The translations under genes and the position numbers were made by a program. A DNA stretch of 20,896 bases from Cochliopodium minus (lineage: Eukaryota; Discosea; Himatismenida; Cochliopodiidae): the NCBI GenBank assembly GCA_024220525.1, contig JAMYWO010000121.1, forward strand, positions 106,041-126,936, given 5' to 3'. The notes beneath the pieces are model-generated. The model did not search any database and had not been told where the DNA came from. It saw only the letters and a list, made by a program, of their open reading frames with translations. How positions within the stretch are numbered: position 1 is the first letter of the stretch; each line of letters begins with the position of its first letter. Of the stretch, positions 1 through 8,776 are shown in pieces.

Positions 1-2
1 GA

Positions 3-2347
3 GAGAAAACAGAAGGGGAAGGAGAGGAAAATAATATTTATTATTTAAATTTATATCCCATCATTGTAGGTAAAGAATTTGATCCAAACAACCATGAAAA
101 CAATGAAGAAGGAGGAGGAGGAGGGAAAAAGAATGGGGGAGGAGAAAAGATAAATTATTTCGCATCATTATGGAAATTAATGTTACATTTGGGAGAAAAA
201 ACAGGAAGTAATGTAGATGCTTTTCTCACGATGGGAAGTATCATGTATCCTAAACACGTTTTAACTTCTTTCAACACATTGAAAGGAGAAGAAAAGAAAC
301 AAATAGCTTTGACTCTTTTTCATTGTTTGAATTGGTTAAGAGAAACAATGAATTACTGTTCCTCCAAATCTCATGAAGACCCCTTTTACAATAAAATAAG
401 TTTGGAAAGATTAAAACAAATAGAATTGGTTGAAAGAGAAATGAAAAGAATTTTACCAAACCTTGATTCTTTCATCATTCCTTTATTTTCTGTTTATCTT
501 CCTTATGAAAAACCTAAAGCTCCCAAAAAACTCTCCATTCCCCTCAAAAAAAAACCTCTCAAAAAACCCGCCAAAAAAACTTTGAAAAAAAAACCAAAAA
601 AAACAAATTCTTCCAAAAAAAACCAAAAAAAAGATCATCATGACGAAGAAGAAGAGGAACATAGCGGAGAGGAAGAGGATGGTAATGAAAATATGGAAGA
701 AAATGAGGAAGAAGGTACATTTCATTCTTTTTTTTTTTTTAATTCATTTTAAAACCCCCCTTTCTTTTTTATTTCCTTTGCAATTATTTTTTATTTATTT
801 TTAGTACATATTTTTTTTATACTTAATTCTTTTTAAAACTTAATTTATATTTAAAGAATATTATACATTATATTTTTTTTTAAACGTCCAAAAGTATTTA
901 ATTCTTTTTTTAACTTTATTAACTTTTTATTATCTATTTTAAATTTTTTTAATTAATTTGATTATTAAATATAATTGATAGAAGAGGAAAAAGAAGAGGG
1001 AGAAGGAGAAGGAGAGGGAGGAGGAGGGAAGAAGAAAAGAAAGGGAGGAAAGAAAATAACATTTGAAGAAATTTCTCTTTTTCTTAGAAAATTGGACATT
1101 AAAACATCTTTCATCCTTTCCTTCACAGGAGAAAGTGTGGGAATATCAGAAGACAAAAGAGAAATAGAAATTAAATATCCCATCATGTACATTTTATTTA
1201 AAAACATTAATGAACAATTATCCAACATCTTGTCTCCCCCCAAATCTCTTTTTTTCACTCTTAAAAAGAAATTGAATCCTTTAACAGATAATAATTTATT
1301 ATTTTCTTTTCAAAATTCTTTACTTGAAAATTTCAATTTTTTTGAAACAGAAAAATCAAAACTTCTCATTTCTTCTTTATTGCCTGTTTTCTCTTCTTTC
1401 TTCAACAAATTAAAAGCTTTGCTCGAGAGTTGTGGTAGTGACATTGTCCTTCTCAATGATCCCAAAAAAGATTCCAAAACTAAAAAGGGTAAAAAATATT
1501 AGAAGAATAAATAAATACAAAAAAAATAAAAAATAAATATATAGAAAATAAAAATATTAATAAAAAATAAAAAATATAAAATATAAAATAAATAAAAACA
1601 TAAAAATAAAAAAATAAAAAAAATAAAAAATAAAAATATAAAAAATAAAAAATATAAAATAAAAATAAATAAAAAAATATTAATAAAAAATAAAAAATAA
1701 AAAATAAATATTTAAAATAATTGAAAATAGTAAAAAAAGGAGGAGAGGAAGAAGAGTCAGAGGAATCAGAGGAATTTAGTCAAACAAATATGGATAATGA
1801 TTGCACAAATAATCCAAAAATATGTGAAATCATTTTCAATCTTTTAACCAAACTCATCCAGTCTCCTCTCGTTTACAAAGATGATCTCCTTCTTTCCAAT
1901 GTTTTGTCTCATTTAAGTTCTTCTGATTCCAGTCTTTCAATTCTTGATTTAATTAGTAACTCTTTTTTTATATTTTTTAATTTTTTTATTTTTTTATGTA
2001 TTTTTTTATTTTTTTATTTTGTATTTTTTATTTTTTTATGTATTTTTTTATTTTTTTTTTTTATTTTTTTTTTTGTATTTTTTTTTTTATTTTTTTATAA
2101 AAAGAACTTACATTCGAGAAAATGAACAAATTACACAAGTGTGTTCAAATATTTTTGTTAACGATACCATACATAAATTTTATGATGGCATTGGTTAATT
2201 TGGCAAAAAACTGGGACAACGCAAACAAAAAAGAAGAAAACGTGAATCCCAAATCTTCTTCTTCTCCCATTGTTACCAATATCTCCAAAAGTTTAAGCAA
2301 AATTTCTCTTCAATTTCTTTCTCATGATTGGAATGATATTCAAAATG
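3..2347 (+). CDS. FANCD2: FANCD2, C-terminal half (partial, enters from left, cut at N 2560)
   Basis: Fanconi anaemia D2 protein, the DNA-clamp subunit of the ID complex that is monoubiquitinated at crosslinked or stalled forks. Exons: 3 (or 70)-714, 982-1488, 1740-1955 and 2105-2347; all introns are phase 1. The frame is open from base 3, and an AG at 68-69 would make 70 an alternative exon start. Alignment by eye with vertebrate FANCD2 is collinear: TLFHCLNWLRETMN matches human LIFLTLNWFREIVN, LRKLDIKTSFIL matches FRELDIEVFSIL, NEQLSNILSPP matches SQKLESMLTPP, and the exon at 2105 matches the IPSFQCALYLIRLLM and LARQFLCRVW blocks. A Lys/Pro-rich then acidic linker sits where the human protein also has a charged linker. 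The extreme C terminus is missing, because the gene runs into a repeat-filled intron and then the N at 2560. The N-terminal half lies downstream at 4670-6425. Family identity is secure. The first exon's start is uncertain. Confidence 0.88.
715..981 (+). other. FANCD2 intron, A/T only
   Basis: A GTACAT donor follows the acidic linker codons and a GATAG acceptor precedes a Glu/Gly-rich exon. Joining them gives phase 1 and keeps the FANCD2 alignment. Short T and A tracts only. Confidence 0.7.
1489..1739 (+). repeat. FANCD2 intron made of AAATAAAAAATA-type low-complexity repeat
   Basis: A GTAAAA donor is followed by about 230 bp of A-rich (A)n(T) simple repeat. Two in-frame acceptors exist, at 1730 and 1739. 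They differ by three codons, so an alternative 9-nt splice choice is possible. Confidence 0.65.
1956..2104 (+). repeat. FANCD2 intron, T-rich low-complexity tract
   Basis: GTAACT donor and AAAAAG acceptor. The body is almost only T with single A or GTA interruptions. Read through, it gives a long Phe-rich translation that is not coding. Confidence 0.7.
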
Positions 2348-2559
2348 GTATTTATTTTATTTCATCTTATTTATTTTGTTCATCTTATTCATTCAAAATG
2401 GTTTTATTTTATTTATTTAATTCATCTTATTTATTCAAAATGGTATTTATTTATTTTAATTCATCTTATTTCTTCAAAATGGTTTTATTTTATTTTATTT
2501 ATTTTATTTATTTTATTTATTTTATTTATTTTATTTATTTTATTTATTTTATTTATTTT
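2338..2559 (+). repeat. Tandem repeat in a FANCD2 intron that copies the 5' splice site
   Basis: The exon end TTCAAAATG|GTATTT is followed by three more copies of TTCAAAATGGT(A/T)TTT, with their GT at 2401, 2443 and 2482. They are separated by ATTCATCTTATTT blocks, giving spacings of about 53, 42 and 39 bp. The array then decays into a TTTTA/TTTAT microsatellite that runs up to the N at 2560. Confidence 0.75.
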
Positions 2560-2560
2560 N
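2560..2560. other. Single N, probable contig junction
   Basis: The base left of it ends an A/T repeat in a FANCD2 intron (+). The base right of it is already coding sequence of PrimPol (-). Both gene models stop here, which fits an assembly gap written as one N rather than a miscalled base. Confidence 0.7.
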
Positions 2561-4429
2561 CCAAATTTCCTTTTCACTTTTCCTAACAGAACAAGCTTTC
2601 AAAATGGAAATAATGTCTGAATTATCTTCTTTTATCAATTTCTTTCCTTCACAGTCAAACATTCCCAAGAATTTTACTTTTTTTATTTTGTTTAATTTTT
2701 TGGGATCAGTTATCACATTTCTCCTGATTGTTTGAGTTATATAAATATCTTCTGAACCTAGCAATGGAATGAAACCGTCTTCATAAATTTTGGGAAGGAT
2801 TTTGTCTTGAAGGAAAGATGGAGAAAGAGATGATATTTTCTCAACTATTTCTTTTGCATCTTTTGTGTTGACAAAAATGAATGGCCAAACAACAAAGAAA
2901 GAGTTTTTTTCTAAATTAGTGAAGCAGTAACAGATTCTTTTTTCTTCAGAAACAATGAAAGTTTTAGAAATAATTTTTTGTAAGATTGATAGAAAACTAT
3001 TTTGAGAATCAAAGTTATTCAAACTTGAATTTGTGGAAAAGACGTCAAACAAGTTTGCACCAACAAGATTTATGACAAGTTTGGTGACAGGAGAATCCAA
3101 CAATTCGCAAATATGATAAATATTGTTAAAATGAAAATGTATCAAGGTTTCAAGTTGATTTACTTTTTCTCCTTCAATCATCCTGAATGTTGATTTTTTA
3201 GTTTTTCCTGTTGACAAGTGAGTGGCAGAAGAAATATCTTTTGTTTCAGTAAAATCAAAGAAAAAAGTAGGAAATTTTCTTTCAATTTCTTTCCTTTTGA
3301 ATGCTTTTTTGGAAGTGCAACTTTTCAAAACACTTTTTTTGGTTATTTTAAGAGTGTTGGATAATAGCTTTTCTTTTTCTTTCTCATTTTCTTCTTCTTT
3401 TAAGTTTGGAAAAAAGAAATATTGAGGCATTGATCTAAACATTATCATCTTTTCTCTTTCTTCTTCTTTAAAATTTTCTACTGGATATTTACTTTTTTTT
3501 TATAAAAAAAATTTAAAAATTAATTTTAAAAAATAAATATTTGTTTTAAAATCAAAGTTTGTGTGATTTAATTTTAAATATTTAAATAATTATTTTATAA
3601 TATTTAAATAATTATTTTATAATATTTAAATAATTATTTTTATAATTTTGGGGGAATTAATTAATCATGGAATAACTTACTTAATATGAGAAAGAGTGAG
3701 AGGAACATCTTCATCACTAAAGCCTTTTATATTCAGGTACATTCTAAAAGATTTGGAATGAGCGTAGACACAGTTATCAACAAAAAACTTTTTTTGAGGA
3801 ATGAATTTTTGGTGTACGAACATTTCTTTGTACTTTTTTCCTTCTTCTCCTTTCTCTTTCTCTCTTTTTTTAATTTCCATTTCTACTAAATGTAAAAATG
3901 CTTTTAAGTGATATGGATGTTCAAAAACAACATGAAATGGCCCTTTATATCAAAGAAAATAAGATTTAAAGAAGAATTTTTAAATTTTTTTTTTAAATGT
4001 ACCGTGAATATGCAAGGAAGCTTTGCTTTGATTGCTGCTATCCAAAATTAAGAAATCCTCCAGTTTTGGTTCTTTGATGTTCGGGAAATTTTCTTTCCAT
4101 ACTTGAGCTAAAATATCTAAAAATAGAATGGTGTTTTTGTAGATATCTATTCCTTCATTCAAATCTTTAAGAAATTCCAAATCAAAAAAAGGATAAATTG
4201 GCTTATCTTCAAAAGTGACCACATTTAATTTTCTATTTTCTTTTTCTAGTTGGATGAAATGATTATAGATTGCATTTGGGGTTGATGTTATATAATTTTT
4301 TGCTCCTCCTCTTTGTATTATTTCACTTGCAAATATAAATTTATCAAGTTTTGATTTTTTAAGATCCATTTCTGCATCTTCTTCGTTGGTAAAAATATTG
4401 ATTTCATTTTCGGTCTCTATCTCCAACAT
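2561..4429 (-). CDS. PRIMPOL: PrimPol-type primase-polymerase (3' end cut at N 2560)
   Basis: Archaeo-eukaryotic primase family enzyme that reprimes DNA synthesis downstream of lesions. Exons: 4429-4003, 3942-3681 and 3491-2561. Joining exons 1 and 2 (CACG|GG CCA) gives a continuous catalytic core. All three family motifs are present: motif I FFDLEF (Asp83, Glu85), motif II SLHIH (Ser138, His140) and motif III FFVDNCVY (Asp198). They line up with human FDLEF, LDSSTDEKFSRH and LFVDLGVYTRNRNFRLY. The spacing between motifs II and III is shorter than in the human enzyme, so this is a compact core. Exon 3 adds about 310 residues. It contains a hydrophobic segment around FFVVWPFIFV but shows no Cys/His zinc-finger pattern; a zinc domain could lie in the missing 3' end. 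The exon 3 acceptor (AAAAAAAAAG|TAAAT) was chosen because it alone keeps frame. The gene is divergent to FANCD2. Confidence 0.83.
3491..3682 (-). other. PrimPol intron 2 with a short direct repeat
   Basis: Lies between exons 2 and 3 (about 3492-3680) with a consensus GTAAGT donor. It contains three copies of ATAATATTTAAATAATTATTTT near 3590-3642 and is otherwise A/T filler. Confidence 0.6.
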
Positions 4430-4669
4430 TTTTCCAAATTTTAAATTTTTTTTTAATTTTTATTTTTTTCTGTATGTATTTCTTTTTTCAAATAAAACTT
4501 TTTTTCAGGAATTATAACAGAATTATAACTTAAGAAAAGTTGGATTTTTTTGCTTATTTTGAGTTTATTCTCTTTGTTAAAAGATTAGAAAATTAAATAT
4601 TTCTTTGAAAAAAAAAATAAAAAATTATTTTTATTATATTAAAAGAAAACGAACAAAAATAATAAAAAA
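4430..4669. promoter_or_regulatory. Divergent intergenic region between PrimPol (-) and FANCD2 (+)
   Basis: Only 240 bp separate the two start codons, which point away from each other. The sequence is almost pure A/T, with poly-T stretches toward PrimPol and poly-A toward FANCD2. I see no recognisable TATA or factor site that stands out from the background. A shared bidirectional promoter is an inference from spacing and orientation. Confidence 0.55.
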
Positions 4670-6425
4670 ATGAAACCAAATCAAAGCCAAAGTAGTAAGG
4701 ATATATACATAAATCTTTAAAAATAATTTATTGTTATTCAATTAATATTAAGAAAAAGGGGAGATTAATCAAGTATGGGAATGGATATTCAAGGATGAAA
4801 TTATATTCTCAGAAAATGCCCCACAAACCAAAAAGGATATCCTTCAATTAAAAATTGATTTGGAGAAAAAATTCCAAAATATAAAGAATAATCAAGACAA
4901 ATTGAATCTTTTTAACTCTGAATTAGAAAAACAAATACAAGATTCAGATAGAATAAGAATATTAATGAAGCCTATAGAAACAGGAAAATCAAACATCTTG
5001 AACACTCAAAATGAATCGATCCTACAAATTTTATTATCAATCAAAATCAACCAAAAATTCGTTATTGAAAAAATATTGGAATCCACCATGATATTGGGAG
5101 ATGATCTATTGACAAATGAACTCGTTAATGAATTGAGATTCTTAGAATTGGCAGATTTATCTCACACCATTGATAAATTATGCAAATTCCTTGAAGAAGC
5201 AAGTGATGATAGTAAAAAAAAGCTCTTATCTATTCTCCCTGAAATCATAAATAAGGGTAAGAACCTTTAAACATTCTCTTAAAATCATCAACAAAACAGT
5301 ATTAAAAAATTTTTTTTTTTAAATCAATCATAAACTTCTTTTTCAAAATAACTTCCACAAAAAAGGAAATAATATCAATCATTCTTATCAAATTATTTCT
5401 TTTAATTTTATTTCCAATTTTTCATAATTTTATATTATTTCTTTTTAATTTTTGTATATAGGAAATGAACAATTGACAAACAAATTGGTGGAAATTATGG
5501 GAGAAAGTGAAAAGATGATACCAGCAATAATAGAAGTGTTTGGAAGTTTGACGTTGACAGAAGAATTGTCAGAAAAAGCAAGGGGAGAAGTGAAAAAGAA
5601 AATAGAGAGTGCAAACGTAAGATACTTGCATCACATCATCAAATTTCTCTTACAATCCTCCCCCTCTCATCAATTATCCGATATCGTTTCTCATATAAGA
5701 AATACATTGAATTTATCGAATGTAAAAGATAAAACAGAAAGAGAGAAAAAGATGTTGAATGGGAAAGAGTTGAAAATATATGAAAAAACAAATATTTTCA
5801 AAAAGTTGGTTTATGAGATTTTATTTTCTTCCATAAAATACAATTTAAAAGTTGCAAATGCTTTTTACAAAGAATTGGAAAAATCAAATGAACCAAAAGA
5901 CGTGGACATCTGGATTCTTTTGATGCTTCATTCTTTGGACAAATTTCGTAAAAAGATTGACACATTGACACGTAAAAAGGTGTCTTCTCTCATTCTTCGC
6001 ATTTCTCATTTTAAAAACGCTTTTAAATATCATGGAAGAGTTTTGGTTGAATATTTTGAAAGCATCTGCAGTATGGCTTCTTTGTTATTGAGAAGCATAG
6101 AAAGTGAACATCAGGGAGTGGGGAAAATGATATATGAAACTTCTTTTTTAATCTTTTCTTCTCCTTTTCATCGAAAAGAAATTTTAATGAACATTTTAAA
6201 TCATACTGGTGCTTCTTTGGATAGAGAAGTTTCTTTGGGTCTGGACATCTTGCTATCTCTTTCTAAAGATAAAACCGAACCTCTCAAACCTTTTCACAAC
6301 TTTGTTTTTTCTATTTTTGATTCTATTGAAAAATTCTCCTTTGAAAATATCCGCAAAACTTACCAAATCTTTTCTTTCTTCATCTTTTCTTTTCCTCTTC
6401 TTCCTCCTTCCCCCAGCAATAATAA
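4670..6425 (+). CDS. FANCD2: FANCD2, N-terminal half (cut at N 6426)
   Basis: Exons: 4670-4694, 4759-5256 and 5462-6425, both introns phase 1. The first exon is only 25 nt (MKPNQSQS plus one base). Its GTAAGG donor and the AAAAAG acceptor join in frame as AGG. About 495 residues are present, collinear with human FANCD2 up to roughly residue 470. LSILPEIINKGNEQLTNKL matches human TSLPEILGDSQHADVGKEL, VRYLHHIIKFLLQS matches LEDLPVIIKFILHS, IFKKLVYEILFSSIKYN matches ILLFDVIKSAIRYE, and FSFENIRKTYQIFSFF matches ISPQQIRKLFYVLSTL. The stretch that would carry the ubiquitinated lysine (Lys561 in human) comes after the cut and is not in the window. The exon is purine-rich at its start and pyrimidine-rich at its end. 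It complements the C-terminal half at 3-2347, so both are taken as one gene broken by contig order. Confidence 0.88.
5257..5461 (+). other. FANCD2 intron 2
   Basis: GTAAGA donor and TATATAG acceptor, phase 1 (G|GA). The join restores the NKGNEQ sequence. A/T-rich body with no other feature. Confidence 0.75.
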
Positions 6426-6426
6426 N
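6426..6426. other. Single N, probable contig junction
   Basis: FANCD2 homology runs to within about 15 codons of this N and the sequence after it does not continue the alignment. The same situation occurs at 2560. Confidence 0.65.
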
Positions 6427-6699
6427 ATTAGAATGAGTGTCATATTTGTATTTATACTCCAAATGTTTAGTTTGTTCCATAACCTATGGTTTGTTTTTAT
6501 TTAGAGTAAATTGTGAGTTTTTTCCTTCTTTTAAAAGAAATCAATCAAAATTTTTTAATTTAAAAGGGTTTATAAAAAAAAGTTACCTTTTTTTTTTTTG
6601 GCCTTCTTGATTTGTAGAGAAAGAACAAATTATACAAGATATGACAATTCAAAAATAATCGTCTTCAAATTTTATTCATTATTTTGAAAGAACAAATAA
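6427..6699 (+). other. Mostly non-coding stretch with one possible terminal exon at 6618-6658
   Basis: A long T tract and a TTGTAG acceptor at 6616-6617 precede a 41-nt open stretch that, in phase 1, reads KEQIIQDMTIQK and stops at 6656-6658. All FANCD2 introns seen here are phase 1, so this could be the last exon of a + strand gene that enters across the gap. It is too short to identify. The remainder is A/T filler and the 3' flank of the deaminase gene on the other strand. Confidence 0.25.
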
Positions 6700-7569
6700 T
6701 TAATTAATAGATTTGTTGGTTAATTTGGAAGAAGATTCTTTATCAAGAACAAAAATAACATTAGGATGATTTCTCAAAATAGTTACAGGGCATTTGGTTG
6801 TTATTTCTCCTTCGAGAGCTTGATAGATTGCTTCAGCTTTATTCTTTCCACTTGCAATCAAAATGATTTTCTTTGATTGCATAAGAGTTCCAATTCCCAT
6901 TGTTATTGCTTTTTTTGGTACATCTTCTTTATTTGAAAAAAATCTGCTGTTTGATTCAATTGTTTCTTCTGTTAAATCTATTATTCTTGTTCTAGAATCA
7001 AATGGAGAATTTGGTTCGTTAAATGCTATGTGTCCATTCACTTTTTTTTTTTATAATTGATAATAAATTGGAATATAAATTATTTATTCAAAAATTACCT
7101 CCTAATCCCAATATTTGAACATCCACCCCTCCATTTTCATCAATTTTTTTTTCATATTCCTTGCAAAATTCATCAATCTCGTTTTCCTCTAAATTTCCTC
7201 TAGGAATATGAATTTTTTCTTTGTCAAAATTGATGTGATTGAATAAATTTGTGTTCATGAAATAATTATAGCTCTGATCATGTGTTGTATCTAATCCAAA
7301 ATACTAAATATATTTAATTTGATTTTATATTATTGAAAGAATTTGTATATTTTATTTACTTCATCAAGATTGAAAGAGGTTGATTGTGAAAAATCCATTC
7401 TTTTTTGATTATATCTTGAAATCATTTGTTTATATAATCCTATTGGTGTACTTCCTGTTGCCAATCCAAATATAATTTTTGGATTATTTTTGAGATCTTG
7501 TTCTAAAATATCAGCACAATACTCACTAATTTCATCATAATTATTTTTAATCACAATTTGGGGTTTCAT
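6700..7569 (-). CDS. nagB: Glucosamine-6-phosphate deaminase
   Basis: Converts glucosamine-6-phosphate to fructose-6-phosphate and ammonia in amino-sugar catabolism; presumed cytosolic. Exons: 7569-7360, 7303-7099 and 7040-6700, giving 251 residues. The joins are NLDE|YFG (phase 0) and GLG|VNGHIAF (phase 1). The family signatures are intact: GLATGSTPIGLY phosphate loop, FNLDEYFGL (Asp69, equivalent to E. coli Asp72) and GLGVNGHIAFNEP (His141, Glu146, with Asn139 where E. coli has Asp141, as in Bacillus-type enzymes). SRFF, VPKKAITMGIGTL and ILIASGKNKAEAI follow. The length and these motifs resemble the short Firmicutes-type NagB more than animal GNPDA, so transfer from bacteria followed by intron gain is possible. 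There is no signal peptide. Codon choice is A-ended (TTA, AGA), without the switch seen in neighbouring genes. Confidence 0.93.
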
Positions 7570-7683
7570 TTTTATTTATTTTTCTTCTCAAACAAAGTGA
7601 ATCCTTTTGAATAATATTGGTCTCCTTCAAAATTGATCAATAAAATGTTCAATAGATAAATCAACAAAAATAAAAAAAAAAAA

Positions 7684-8573
7684 ATGAAAATTCTTTTGAC
7701 TTTATCTTTAATATTCGCTCTTTGCTTTTGTTACCCAAAAATTAGTGATGATTTTGTATCATCGACCACAATCACAAACAGCAATACCGTTAATAATGAA
7801 ACACATACTTATAATGAAGTTACATATGAGGTATTAATCTATTTCTTCTCAAATATAAAAAATTAATTTTAAAAATAGTGGTACAGTGGTAAGCAAAGAA
7901 GAATTGATACATCACAGGTACAAATTCGATTGGTTTAAAGAAAATTAAAGAATTCATTTCAAATTTAAATATAGAATGGACTCAATTTAATTTCTTATCA
8001 ATTTGCATCAAATAATACCGAGTACATTGATATCAATGGAACACAATGTAAGATTCCAAAAATATTCAAATTTACACTAACAAAAAAAAGGTATTCGTCG
8101 TGATTTTAATCAACCTTGGATTCCTTTCTTTAATTGGTTGAGTAATAGTACACATGGAGGTTTCAATTTCGATTTCACAAAAAAAGAATTTAAATTTCCC
8201 AAATCAATTTGAATAGGTACTTGTTCCACAAAGAAAATATCTGGTTCATTATGGACATCTGTTATTGAAGCTTTACATCTTAAATTGTGCGTAAATTCTG
8301 CTCAAAATCTTCCTCTTATTTTGACTCTTTTGGGTATTATTTTTGAAAAATTGAATCACTTTAACTGACACTACAATCTTAAAAAAAAAAAATAAGATGG
8401 GAGATTCAATCAAGAAGTAAATAATCATAAAAACATTATCTCTTTTTTCAATTTTTTTTAAAATTAATAATTTTTTCTTTATTCAAAAAGTTGTTTTTGA
8501 TTCTTTCAATGGTTCTGTGCCTGATAGAAGAGTATTTCAATTACCAGAAAGATGCTTTAATCACAAAATTTGA
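7684..8573 (+). CDS. Small secreted glycoprotein, ependymin/LolA-like fold suspected
   Basis: Six exons: 7684-7830, 7879-7917, 7975-8047, 8091-8159, 8217-8333 and 8491-8573. They join in frame to 175 residues ending at TGA 8571-8573. A clear signal peptide (MKILLTLSLIFALCFC) is followed by a Ser/Thr/Asn-rich stretch. The mature part has four cysteines (87, 112, 134, 170), enough for two disulfides, and five N-glycosylation sequons (Asn38, 75, 83, 105, 155). The order of motifs, WYSGKQRRID then EYIDINGTQC, a PFF block, a Leu/Val segment and VFDSFNGSVPD..F..P..C, resembles ependymin-related secreted proteins, which share a lipid-binding fold with LolA. That assignment is by eye and weak. The start is the only ATG upstream of the signal peptide and has a poly-A leader. 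All five introns are 43-157 bp and A/T-rich. Confidence 0.72.
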
Positions 8574-8776
8574 ATACAAAGATATTTTTAATCATTATAA
8601 ATTTATTTCTAAAACTAAATCACAAAAATCTTTTTCTAAACTTTTATATGAAAAATCCCTTCAAAATTTTTTTTAACTTTTATTGTAACTGTGAGAAAAT
8701 AAAAATAAAATTGATTTTTTGTAAAATCTACTTTTGCCATCTCAATATTATTTTTTTGAGAAAGAGGATTATTTAA

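Noticed and set aside
483-725. Phe-rich 80-codon frame on -
   Set aside because: Antisense of the Lys/Glu-rich FANCD2 linker; AAA and GAA read backward give Phe and Phe/Leu.
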